Source: Candidatus Rifleibacteriota bacterium (GTDB lineage: Bacteria > Riflebacteria > Ozemobacteria > Ozemobacterales > Ozemobacteraceae). Taken from it: a stretch of 34,399 nucleotides of DNA. Both the position numbers and the translations under genes were made by a program. Below are positions 1-7,218 of this stretch, one piece after another (within the stretch, counting starts at the first letter, position 1; each line of letters opens with the position of its first letter). The notes beneath the pieces were generated by a model. That model ran no database searches. It was given only the letters and a program-made list of their open reading frames with translations, and was not told the DNA's origin. The stretch lies in contig JAKQKW010000356.1 of the NCBI GenBank assembly GCA_029560455.1, positions 1 through 34,399 on the forward strand. The letters run 5' to 3'.

Positions 1-14
1 GAGGCTTTGTGCTC

Positions 15-91
15 GGCGGCAGTCGCGCTGTGAGCGGGAAGCGTTACGGCTTGACGCCTTCACGCAACCCGCTCCCCTCGCGCCTGCCGCC
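15..91. repeat. Large nested imperfect inverted repeat
   Basis: The outer arms GGCGGCAGTCGCG (15-27) and CGCGCCTGCCGCC (79-91) pair at 12 of 13 positions. Inside them AGCGGGAAGCGT (33-44) pairs with ACGCAACCCGCT (62-73) apart from two central mismatches, so the whole segment can fold into one long GC-rich hairpin. It lies just downstream of the minus-strand lipoprotein gene. It may be a 3' structured element or terminator-like hairpin, or an interspersed palindromic repeat. No poly-U tract follows on either strand. The function is unknown and only one copy was seen in the window. Confidence 0.55.
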
Positions 92-118
92 CCGGTTCGG
101 CCTGAGGCCGAAGCCGGG
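91..118 (-). terminator. GC-rich hairpin, possible 3' end of the lipoprotein transcript
   Basis: CCCGGTTCGGCC (91-102) pairs with GGCCGAAGCCGGG (106-118) with one bulged base and a 3-nt loop. It begins 26 bases past the stop of the minus-strand gene ending at 144. No U-tract follows, so an intrinsic terminator is uncertain. An mRNA-end stabilising hairpin is equally possible. Confidence 0.35.
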
Positions 119-143
119 AATGGATGAATGAACTTGCAGAACC

Positions 144-3100
144 TCAGGGCCGAACCACGCGAAACCCGATGTAGAAGTTCAGGCTATACGGGTAGGCGCC
201 GCTACGGCCGGCTACGGTAGCGTAGTCAGCAGAACTGCCGAAACTACCGCCGCGTAACACACGGTACGAGCCACTGCCTGCACCACTATAGTCAGAACTG
301 GAACCGGCTGGGTAAGTGTTATACCAGTCCCAGCACCATTCATAGACGTTGCCGCTCATGTCATACAGACCGAGTTCATTCGCCGATTTAGCGCCGGCCG
401 GATGTGTTTTGCTGCTTGAATTCGTCGAATACCAGGCATAGGCATCGAGAGAATTGCTGCCGTTGCTGCCGGCGAAGGTTTTTGCGTAGCCGGTCACATT
501 GACGCCGCTGACCATCGCACCGGGCTGGCTATCCTGATCGGCGCCCATCGCCGCCCACATCCATTCCATTTCGGTCGGCAGACGGTAACCGTTCGCCGAC
601 CAGTTGCAGGTCGCCGCATCCCAGGTGGCATCTGTGGTGGTCGGTATTGCCCCGTAGGTCAGCGCCGCAAAATCAACGCCACTGACAGCATAGACCGGCG
701 TCAGGCCTTCGGCAAGACTGAGCTTGTTACAGAACGCGATCGCGTGATACCAGTTGGTCATCTGCACCGGGTCGGCATTGCCATTTGAATAAGAGGTATT
801 GCTCGGGTCAGTGCCCATAAACCTGGCGAACTGCGCCCGGGTTATCTCATGGGCGCTCATGCTGAAGGCCGAAACAAACGATGTGTTGGCAGGGGTTGCG
901 TCACGCTGAAAGGTTCCGGCCGGAACACTTACCATCGTCGGCATTCCCTGAATCTTTTCGGCCGCACTGTTGACCACGCCACCAAAGTTACCGTTACCGG
1001 CCGCGACAGCGCGCACATACTTTCCGACCGCAGTTTTCGCCAGGTCGACAACATAAGTATTCGCAGTCGCACCGTCAACGTCGGCCCAGCCGTTCGAACC
1101 ATCATTGCTGACCTGCCATTTGTAATCAGCAGTCGCACCAGCCGGCGTCAGCGCCCCGGCAGTCAATGTCTGCCCGCCCATCGGCACCCCTGACACGGCC
1201 CCGATAGCAGTGACCGAAGTCACAATTTTTACTGCAGCACTGTTCACCGTAGCACCATAGGTGCCATTGCCGGTCGCAACGACGCGCACGTATTGACCAA
1301 TTGCAGTTTTTGCCAGGTCGACGACATAAGTATTGCCGGTTGCGCCAGCAATATCTGTCCAGCCGGTCGAACCATCAGCACTGACCTGCCATTTGTAATC
1401 TGCGGTCGCACCAGCCGGAGTCAATGCCCCGGCAGTCAATGTCTGACCGCTGATCGGAATACCCGCAATCGCCCCAATCGCCGTTACCGGTTCAAAGGCC
1501 GTGGCCGAGAAAGTGATCGTGACCGCGCCTGAATTAGCGGCGTTGGCAACCGAAGTCGCGCCGGTATAAGTGAACGAATTCACAGACACACCGGTCAGTG
1601 TGTAACCGGCTTTGGCAGCAAGCGTAAGCTTAGCCACATAAACCTTCGCTGCCGCAAAATTACCGGTTACGGCAGTTGTGCCATCGGCCTCAAACCAGCT
1701 GATTGCACCGCTGGTATATTGCGTCTGATCTATCGCAGTCGTTACCGGAGTTGCACCCTTAACCGGGGCCGTAACAAGTGAACTCAGGTTGAGAGCATCG
1801 ACAACTGCATCGGCCGTGGCCGCGAAAGTAATTGTAATCGCACCCGAATTAGCGGCGTTGGCAACCGAAGTCGCGCCGGTATAAGTGAACGAATTCGCAG
1901 CCACACCGGTCAGCGTATAACCGGCTTTGGCAGAAAGCGTAAGCTTAGCCACATAAACCTTCGCCGCCGCGAAATTGCCCGTCACGGCAGTTGTGCCGTC
2001 AGCCTCAAACCAGCTGATAGCACCGCTGGTATATTGCGCCTGGTTGATAGCAGTGGTTACCGGCGCAGCACCCTTAACCGGGGCTGTTACCAGTGAACTC
2101 AGGTTGAGAGCGTCGACAACCGAATTAGCCGTAGCTGCGAAAGTGATCGTCACCGCGCCCGAATTAGCAGCGTTGGCAACCGAAGTCGCACCGGTATAAG
2201 TGAACGAATTCGCAGCCACACCGGTCAGTGTATAACCGGCTTTGGCAGTCAGCGCGAGTTTAGCCACATAAACCTTCGCAGCCGCGAAATTACCGGTTAC
2301 GGCAGTTGTCCCATCGGCCTCAAACCAGCTGATAGCACCGCTGGTATATTGCGCCTGATTAATAGCCGTGGTTACCGGCGCAGCACCCTTAACTGGAGCT
2401 GTTACCAGTGAACTCAGGTTAAGAGAATCGACAACCGCATCGGCCGTGGCCGCAAAAGTGATCGTCACCGCACCCGAATTAGCAGCGTTGGCAACCGAAG
2501 TCGCACCGGTATAATTGAACGAATTCGCAGCCACACCGGTCAGTGTGTAACCGGCTTTGGCAGTCAGCGCGAGCTTAGCCACATAAACCTTCGCTGCCGC
2601 AAAATTACCGGTTACGGCAGTTGTGCCATCGGCCTCAAACCAGCTGATTGCACCACTGGTATATTGCGCCTGGTTGATAGCTGTGGTTACCGGCACAGCA
2701 CCCTTAACCGGAGCAGTGACAAGTGAACTGAGGTCGAGCGCGCTGACAAGAACTGGCCCGGTGACGGTTACGGTAACAGTATAATTTGCACTCGAACCGT
2801 CTTCGGCGATGACTTTATAAACTACCGGCGAACTGAAGTCGTGGATATTGATGCCGCTTACCTGGGCAACAGAACCAATCTTAGCCGTGGCGTTGGCCGA
2901 AACGCTAAAGTTGGCTATCAGAGCACTTACATCAGTGCCGAACGGCACGGTTACTGCAACAGTCTTATTGGTTTCGTCAATAGTTCCGACAACACCCTTA
3001 TTGCTGAATGAAAAGGCTGTCAGAGCTTTTTCAGAGCTCAACACCGGAGCGATATTGTTCGTTACGGTCACAACATTTGAGGCACGGTTGCCGTTACCGG

Positions 3101-3902
3101 CGACGTCACGGGCAACATTTTCGCCGACTGCAATTGTCACCGCACCGGCAGCCTGAGGCTTAACCCTGACAGAATAAGCCCGACCGGCAGTAACTGTGCT
3201 GAAATTGTCAGCGGTGCAATTCGTGAGCGAAATATCTTCAAGCGCAAAATCACTTACCATTTCGTCAAAAGCAATGCTGACGACAAAGGCGGCCGAATCA
3301 GCGACCTGCGTAACTTCGCAGCCAAGAGTAACAGAAGGCCTGGCACCGTCATACTGCGATGGATTGTCGATACCGACAAGAATCGGCAGTCGGGCAACGC
3401 CGACTGCACCCTTCGGGTCTTTCACCTCGACGGTGATTGTGGCAAGAGTTTGATAATCAGGCGCTTTCCAGGTTTTTTCGAAATCAGATGAACCGTTGTC
3501 AAGAGTCCCGGCGGTGACTTCCCAGGTTGTTGAGAGCATTGTACGATCACTCTCATCGAGATCTGATCCGACGGCGGTCAGAACCACAGAAGAACCCGGC
3601 ACAACCTTATTCACTATTCCGCCGTCCTGAGAGGCCTGCAGAATGACAGATGGGGCGTGGTTGCCGGTTTCCTGGCTGCCGCCGACCTTGAGGTCGACAA
3701 AAACCGGAACGATATCAGAAACGAAAGGCGCAGAAAAGGTTGTTGCGCCGTTTCCGTTGGGCAGCTGCACCTGAATTTCGGCAGAGTTGAAATCTTCGGG
3801 CAGCGGCGGGCTGGTATAAAGTGCCGTTTTTGCCAACTTTGAAGGGCTCGCCCCAGAGGGTGAGAATCGTATTCTCGGGCAGGAAATTGCCGTCGGCGTC
3901 AC
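144..3902 (-). CDS. Surface repeat protein with C-terminal FGE-like (SUMF1) domain; 3' part of a frameshifted gene
   Basis: This frame holds most of a large extracellular protein whose real N-terminus is the lipoprotein ORF 3715-4398. The GTG at 3902 has no Shine-Dalgarno and is an artefact of the frame. In order: a TIG/IPT-like end (to ~75), a PKD-like domain (~80-180), an Ig-like region (~185-285), a DUF5018-like segment (~290-385), four ~105-residue repeats (~387-803), two ~91-residue Ig-like repeats (~804-985), and an FGE-sulfatase/SUMF1 domain (~986-1252). The last shows the family's VPAGTF, RLPTEMEW, LYDMSGNVYEW, RGGSF and GFRVVR motifs. The two cysteines of true formylglycine-generating enzymes in the RGGSx-C-xxxx-C region are absent (RGGSFGSSADYATVAGR), so enzyme activity is unlikely. 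A binding or structural role is inferred. Joined with the upstream ORF, minus one base, it gives about 1417 residues. Confidence 0.85.
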   Translation of the reverse strand: MTPTAISCPRIRFSPSGASPSKLAKTALYTSPPLPEDFNSAEIQVQLPNGNGATTFSAPFVSDIVPVFVDLKVGGSQETGNHAPSVILQASQDGGIVNKVVPGSSVVLTAVGSDLDESDRTMLSTTWEVTAGTLDNGSSDFEKTWKAPDYQTLATITVEVKDPKGAVGVARLPILVGIDNPSQYDGARPSVTLGCEVTQVADSAAFVVSIAFDEMVSDFALEDISLTNCTADNFSTVTAGRAYSVRVKPQAAGAVTIAVGENVARDVAGNGNRASNVVTVTNNIAPVLSSEKALTAFSFSNKGVVGTIDETNKTVAVTVPFGTDVSALIANFSVSANATAKIGSVAQVSGINIHDFSSPVVYKVIAEDGSSANYTVTVTVTGPVLVSALDLSSLVTAPVKGAVPVTTAINQAQYTSGAISWFEADGTTAVTGNFAAAKVYVAKLALTAKAGYTLTGVAANSFNYTGATSVANAANSGAVTITFAATADAVVDSLNLSSLVTAPVKGAAPVTTAINQAQYTSGAISWFEADGTTAVTGNFAAAKVYVAKLALTAKAGYTLTGVAANSFTYTGATSVANAANSGAVTITFAATANSVVDALNLSSLVTAPVKGAAPVTTAINQAQYTSGAISWFEADGTTAVTGNFAAAKVYVAKLTLSAKAGYTLTGVAANSFTYTGATSVANAANSGAITITFAATADAVVDALNLSSLVTAPVKGATPVTTAIDQTQYTSGAISWFEADGTTAVTGNFAAAKVYVAKLTLAAKAGYTLTGVSVNSFTYTGATSVANAANSGAVTITFSATAFEPVTAIGAIAGIPISGQTLTAGALTPAGATADYKWQVSADGSTGWTDIAGATGNTYVVDLAKTAIGQYVRVVATGNGTYGATVNSAAVKIVTSVTAIGAVSGVPMGGQTLTAGALTPAGATADYKWQVSNDGSNGWADVDGATANTYVVDLAKTAVGKYVRAVAAGNGNFGGVVNSAAEKIQGMPTMVSVPAGTFQRDATPANTSFVSAFSMSAHEITRAQFARFMGTDPSNTSYSNGNADPVQMTNWYHAIAFCNKLSLAEGLTPVYAVSGVDFAALTYGAIPTTTDATWDAATCNWSANGYRLPTEMEWMWAAMGADQDSQPGAMVSGVNVTGYAKTFAGSNGSNSLDAYAWYSTNSSSKTHPAGAKSANELGLYDMSGNVYEWCWDWYNTYPAGSSSDYSGAGSGSYRVLRGGSFGSSADYATVAGRSGAYPYSLNFYIGFRVVRP
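947..1492 (-). repeat. Two tandem 273-bp repeats coding Ig-like modules
   Basis: Two adjacent copies are in register at 273 bp (91 codons): GCAGTCAATGTCTG recurs at 1159 and 1432. Each encodes a module beginning TAIGA, with the shared segments QTLTAGALTPAGATADYKW and TYVVDLAKTA. Copies differ by scattered substitutions, so the duplication is not very recent. They connect the 315-bp array to the FGE-like domain. Confidence 0.85.
1493..2741 (-). repeat. Four tandem 315-bp repeats coding 105-residue modules
   Basis: Four copies recur at exactly 315-bp spacing: GAATTC plus flanks at 1576, 1891, 2206 and 2521. Each encodes a module of the type LSSLVTAPVKGA, then QYTSGAISWFEADGTTAVTG, KAGYTLTGV and ANSGA(V/I)TITF. 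Protein identity between copies is very high. The length is a multiple of three, so loss or gain of a copy keeps frame. Such arrays usually form stalks on surface proteins; that role is inferred. Confidence 0.9.
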
Positions 3903-4398
3903 GCAACTGGCCGGTTACGACATTTTTTGCGACCAGCAGAGGCATATCGGGCACCGGAACCAGGCCGGGCGTGTCAGCAACTTCGATCGCGGCCGAACGG
4001 TTCTTCATGACGGTTGTGTCGCCATTTTCAAGCCTGGTGACAATTCGGTGCGGGCCGGGCGGAACATCATTGATCACATAAACGCCGCTGGCGTTGGTGC
4101 GGGTGTGATATTTCGGGTTGTCGGCCAGGTCTTCGATCCAGACTTCGGCGTTGGCAATACCCACATAGCCGGCCAGATCGGCAGGGCGCAGTGCGGCGCC
4201 TTTTGCCGGCCGCAATGAAGCCGGGGCGGCAGGAACCAGGACGCGGCCAGACATGGATTTAGCAGTTATCTGCGGATAATAAAGCTCGTCATCGTCGTCA
4301 GAGAAAATGCGACAACCGGTAATCAAAGCAATTACCGACAGCAGTAAAAAGACTGCAGCGACAGTGAATCGGGAAAATCTGTAACCGACGATGGCCAT
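3715..4398 (-). CDS. Lipoprotein N-terminal part of the frameshifted surface repeat protein
   Basis: ATG at 4398 follows GGAGG by 5 nt. A hydrophobic signal segment (residues ~11-27) ends in the lipobox ITGC with lipidated Cys29, so the product is probably exported and anchored in a membrane. Residues ~75-125 look like a carboxypeptidase-regulatory (CnaB-like) fold (ANAEVWIEDL, TNASGVYVINDVPPG). From ~175 a TIG/IPT-like domain begins (TILTLWGEPFKVGK). After about residue 192 this frame turns into Arg/Ala-rich nonsense and stops, while the continuation of the domain (LYTSPPLPEDF onward) is read in the frame of 144-3902. Dropping one base, most simply from the A5 run at 3827-3831 (minus-strand sense), rejoins the frames. 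A sequencing error, phase variation or a broken gene are all possible. Confidence 0.85.
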   Translation of the reverse strand: MAIVGYRFSRFTVAAVFLLLSVIALITGCRIFSDDDDELYYPQITAKSMSGRVLVPAAPASLRPAKGAALRPADLAGYVGIANAEVWIEDLADNPKYHTRTNASGVYVINDVPPGPHRIVTRLENGDTTVMKNRSAAIEVADTPGLVPVPDMPLLVAKNVVTGQLRDADGNFLPENTILTLWGEPFKVGKNGTLYQPAAARRFQLCRNSGAAAQRKRRNNLFCAFRF

Positions 4399-4460
4399 TG
4401 GTTCCTCCAGAAAAGCGGCTTTTAACCAGAAAGTGCAAACTACGTAAAACTAACGATCAA

Positions 4461-4553
4461 TTAAAGCGGCCGGGCCGCATCGACGAGAAGAATCATCATT
4501 ATGGTGATGAAGCAGACAAGAATGAAAACCTGGCGTTTGTTCAGTTCGATCAT
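4461..4553 (-). CDS. Possible 30-residue single-pass membrane peptide
   Basis: A short ORF starts at ATG 4553 and ends at TAA 4461. It reads MIELNKRQ, then an unbroken hydrophobic stretch of about 16 residues (VFILVCFITIMMILLV), then DAARPL. The charge pattern fits a single transmembrane helix with a short polar N-terminus. It lies 62 nt upstream of the lipoprotein gene on the same strand, and a possible extended -10 element lies about 60 nt before it. The Shine-Dalgarno is weak (GAAAG). I do not recognise a family. It could be a real small protein, a leader peptide, or chance. Confidence 0.35.
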   Translation of the reverse strand: MIELNKRQVFILVCFITIMMILLVDAARPL

Positions 4554-4613
4554 GCTGTTCTTTCGCGGCTCTGCAGCCGTGCCCCCGTTAAAGAATTCAC
4601 AAACTCCGGAGAG

Positions 4614-4622
4614 ATCATATCA
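4614..4622 (-). promoter_or_regulatory. Possible extended -10 promoter for the lipoprotein transcript
   Basis: On the minus strand the sequence reads TG-A-TATGAT, an extended -10 pattern. No good -35 lies 16-18 bp upstream. It would drive the 30-residue ORF and the lipoprotein gene. Confidence 0.3.
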
Positions 4623-4632
4623 GATTTTGTAA

Positions 4633-4828
4633 CAAAAACATGTCCTGCAAAATACGTACAATTTTAAGGATTTACGAGAAATCTTGAAGCGCCGCGACGA
4701 GCTTGCTGAAACTCTTGAAGAACGGAGGGAATTCAGAATTTATCAACTTCTTGACTTTTCAGGATTTAAACGGGCCAGAGTGTCAAATTATCAAGGCACT
4801 GGAATGCTGACACTTCTATCGAAAAAAT
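4633..4828 (+). other. Intergenic stretch with an ORF remnant of unknown origin
   Basis: The gap 4399-5047 holds no confident gene beyond the small minus-strand ORF and the serC promoter. Within it a plus-strand frame is open from 4633 to the TAA at 4828 and reads coding-like from about 4684 (KRRDELAETLEERREF, then QLLDFSGFKRARVSNY, ending LLSKK). There is no ATG or GTG start with a good ribosome site; TTG at 4684 with a distant AAGGA is the only candidate. It may be the decayed end of a gene. I do not recognise it. Confidence 0.2.
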
Positions 4829-4950
4829 AACCGGTCGAGCAAACCCCTGCTTGAAAAGCTTTGAACTGGCAACCAGTTCCGTCGCCTTTGCCAAAATACC
4901 GATTCTGCATGCATCAGATGATGCCTTTACCGGACAGGCGGTTTAATGGG

Positions 4951-4979
4951 TTGACTTGCCCGCCCGTCGGTGCTATAGA
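4951..4979 (+). promoter_or_regulatory. Sigma-70-type promoter of the serC-serA operon
   Basis: TTGACT (4951-4956), a 17-bp spacer and TATAGA (4974-4979) closely match the housekeeping consensus. The expected start near 4986 gives a leader of about 60 nt before the serC ATG at 5048. Confidence 0.75.
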
Positions 4980-5047
4980 GAGTAAAAATGCTTCGACAAG
5001 GAAAGGAATTTTGCACCTGCCAGGAGCATAATTTAAAGGAGATAGTT

Positions 5048-6130
5048 ATGGCACACAGAGTTTACAATTTTTCCGCCGGTCCGGCCGTGCTTCCAGAAAA
5101 GGTTCTGCAGCAGGCAGCAGCTGAAATGCTCGATTACAAAGGCTGCGGCATGAGCGTAATGGAACTCAGTCACCGCTCTTCAACCTATCAGAAAATCATC
5201 GACGACGCCGAAGCCGGTCTTCGCAAGCTGATGAATATTCCCGCCAACTACAAAGTGCTTTTTCTGCAGGGCGGAGCCTCTCTGCAGTTTCTCATGATCC
5301 CGATGAATCTGGCCAAGACAAAAAAGGCTGATTATGTCGATTCTGGCGAATGGTCAGGCAAAGCCATCAAAGAAGCCCAGAAGTATGGCGTCGATGTCAA
5401 CATCGTTGCCTCTTCAAAAGCTGACAATCACAGATATTTCCCAAAATACGATGCAGCCAAAGTCAGAAAAGATGCCGACTACCTGCACATCACCCCGAAC
5501 AACACCATTTTCGGCACCAAGAACATGGTTCCGCCCAAAGTCAGCATTCCGATCGTCGCCGACATGTCTTCGAACATCATGAGCGAAAAGTGCAACGTCG
5601 CTGATTACGGCCTCATCTATGCCGGTGCTCAGAAAAATATCGGGCCGGCCGGCGTTGTCATCGTCATCGTTCGCGAAGACCTGATCGGTCTCGTGCCGAA
5701 CCTGCCGACCATGCTCGACTATAAAACCCATGCCGACAATGGTTCGATGTTCAATACCCCCCCAACCTACGGCATCTATATCGCCAAACTGGTGTTCGAT
5801 CACATGCTCGAACTCGGCGGCGTTGAACATTTTGAAGCCCTCAACCACAAAAAAGCCGCGATCGTTTATGATGCTATCGACAGCTCAAAGCTGTTCAAAG
5901 CCCATGTAAAAGACGCAGCCGACCGCTCGCTGATGAATATCCCGTTCTTCACCGACAAAGAAGAACTCAACGAAAAGTTCCTCAAGCAGGCTTCAGCAGA
6001 AGGCCTGGTAACCCTCAAGGGCCACCGCAGCATCGGCGGTATGCGAGCCTCTATCTACAACGCCATGCCCATTGAAGGCTGCCAGAAACTCGCCGATTTC
6101 ATCAGAAAGTTCGATAAAGAAAACTCCTGA
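5048..6130 (+). CDS. serC: Phosphoserine aminotransferase
   Basis: PLP-dependent transaminase of serine biosynthesis converting 3-phosphohydroxypyruvate and glutamate to phosphoserine and 2-oxoglutarate (EC 2.6.1.52); cytoplasmic. The product is 360 residues, the usual family length. Landmarks are YNFSAGPAVLP at the N-terminus, QGGASLQF (~74-81), HITPNNTIFGT (~147-157), and AGAQKNIGPAG, where Lys196 should bind PLP. I chose ATG 5048 because AAAGGAG lies 6 nt upstream and the protein then begins right at the conserved YNFSAGPA. An ATG at 4988 would add 20 residues unlike the family and falls almost on the predicted transcript start. It is followed after 81 nt by serA, the preceding step in the pathway. 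Confidence 0.96.
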   Translation: MAHRVYNFSAGPAVLPEKVLQQAAAEMLDYKGCGMSVMELSHRSSTYQKIIDDAEAGLRKLMNIPANYKVLFLQGGASLQFLMIPMNLAKTKKADYVDSGEWSGKAIKEAQKYGVDVNIVASSKADNHRYFPKYDAAKVRKDADYLHITPNNTIFGTKNMVPPKVSIPIVADMSSNIMSEKCNVADYGLIYAGAQKNIGPAGVVIVIVREDLIGLVPNLPTMLDYKTHADNGSMFNTPPTYGIYIAKLVFDHMLELGGVEHFEALNHKKAAIVYDAIDSSKLFKAHVKDAADRSLMNIPFFTDKEELNEKFLKQASAEGLVTLKGHRSIGGMRASIYNAMPIEGCQKLADFIRKFDKENS

Positions 6131-6161
6131 CCCGGCAGCCTCTCTCTAACAGGCACTAACC

Positions 6162-6185
6162 ATATCCCCGCGCAAGCGGGGATAT
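6162..6185 (+). promoter_or_regulatory. Intercistronic serC-serA hairpin with GNRA-type loop
   Basis: ATATCCCCGC and GCGGGGATAT form a perfect 10-bp stem closed by GCAA, a stable tetraloop. No U-run follows (AACAAAAAACG), so it is not a typical terminator. An mRNA processing or stability element that tunes serA relative to serC is the likely role (inference). Confidence 0.6.
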
Positions 6186-6211
6186 TAACAAAAAACGCAA
6201 AGGAAAGAACA

Positions 6212-7141
6212 ATGACGAAGAAAATTCTCGTGGCTACCGATAAACCTTTTGCCCCCGAAGCTGTCAACCTGATGAAAGAAGTCATCAAGGACAAAGCTGA
6301 ATATAAAATGGAACTGCTCGAAAAGTATACCGAAGTCGCACAGTTCAAAGCCGCGGTCAAAGACGCCGACGCTCTGATCATCCGCAGCGACCTCGCCTCA
6401 AAAGAAATCATCGACGCCGCCGAAAAGCTGCAGATAATCGTCAGAGCCGGTGCCGGTTACGACAATATCGACCTGGCCGCCGCAACCGCCCGCAAAATCG
6501 TCGCCATGAACACCCCCGGTCAGAATTCGAATGCCGTTGCCGAGCTGGCCATTGGCCTGATGATCTATACCTTACGCTGTAAGTTCAACGGCAAGTCTGG
6601 CAACGAACTCAGTGGCAAGAAACTTGGCCTGCATGCTTTCGGCGCCGTCAGCCGTGCTCTCGCCAAAATCGCCTGCGGCTTCAACATGGAAGTCTACGCT
6701 TTTTCCCGATCCGTCACCAAAGAAGCCATGGCAAAAGAAGGCGTCAAATTTATCGACAAGATCGAAAACCTCTACAGCGCCTGTGACATCGTATCGCTGC
6801 ATATCCCCGCCACCGAAATCACTAAAAAATTAATCAATTTCGACCTGATGAACCGCATGCCCAAAGGCGCTGTGCTGATCAACACCGCCCGCAAAGAAGT
6901 CATCTGCGAAGAAAGCCTCAAAAAGATTTTTGCCAGCCGCAAGGATTTCCGCTATTCATCTGACGTCGCGCCCGACTGCGCTGCCGAACTCGAAAAAGAA
7001 TATGCTGACCGCTATTATAGCACCGCCAAAAAATGCGGTGCTCAGACTGAAGAAGCCAACGTCAATGCCGGCGTCGCCGCTGTCAGACAGATCGTCAATT
7101 TCTTCGAAAAAGGCGACAAGACTTTCCAGGTCAATAAGTAA
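6212..7141 (+). CDS. serA: D-3-phosphoglycerate dehydrogenase, short Bacteroides-like form
   Basis: NAD-dependent D-2-hydroxyacid dehydrogenase fold, first committed step of serine synthesis (3-phosphoglycerate to 3-phosphohydroxypyruvate). At 309 residues it lacks the regulatory ACT domain of long SerA proteins. Visible are RAGAGYDNID (78-87), NTPGQNSNAVAELA (100-113), SLHIPAT (195-201) and NTAR with Arg227, the expected substrate-binding arginine. Two hallmarks differ from textbook SerA. The dinucleotide loop reads LGLHAFGAVSR instead of GxGxxG, and the usual TPHxG catalytic-histidine region reads TAKKCGAQT (271-279) with no His. As I recall, Bacteroides-type SerA proteins have a similar Lys-Lys sequence here, so this is probably a working subfamily. 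The AAAGGAA ribosome site and the adjacent serC support the role. Confidence 0.88.
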   Translation: MTKKILVATDKPFAPEAVNLMKEVIKDKAEYKMELLEKYTEVAQFKAAVKDADALIIRSDLASKEIIDAAEKLQIIVRAGAGYDNIDLAAATARKIVAMNTPGQNSNAVAELAIGLMIYTLRCKFNGKSGNELSGKKLGLHAFGAVSRALAKIACGFNMEVYAFSRSVTKEAMAKEGVKFIDKIENLYSACDIVSLHIPATEITKKLINFDLMNRMPKGAVLINTARKEVICEESLKKIFASRKDFRYSSDVAPDCAAELEKEYADRYYSTAKKCGAQTEEANVNAGVAAVRQIVNFFEKGDKTFQVNK

Positions 7142-7156
7142 CCTTTAAGTCGCAAC

Positions 7157-7188
7157 AAAAAAGCTGCCCACCACGGGCAGCTTTTTTT
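7157..7188. terminator. Bidirectional intrinsic terminator between serA and the convergent gene
   Basis: GCTGCCC (7163-7169) pairs with GGGCAGC (7175-7181) around a 5-nt loop. Six A before the stem and seven T after it make it a good terminator in both directions, fitting the convergent genes ending at 7141 and 7219. Confidence 0.9.
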
Positions 7189-7218
7189 ATTGCGAAAATT
7201 AAGGGTCGGCCGTCAGTT

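Noticed and set aside
1493..2741. CRISPR-like repetition
   Set aside because: The repeats are 315 bp, directly adjacent and coding, with no spacers.
144..3902. Active formylglycine-generating enzyme
   Set aside because: The fold motifs are present but both catalytic cysteines are replaced.
5414..5848. 144-codon minus-strand ORF
   Set aside because: Antisense to the conserved core of serC.
6162..6185. Terminator between serC and serA
   Set aside because: The hairpin is strong but no U-run follows, and the two genes act in the same pathway.
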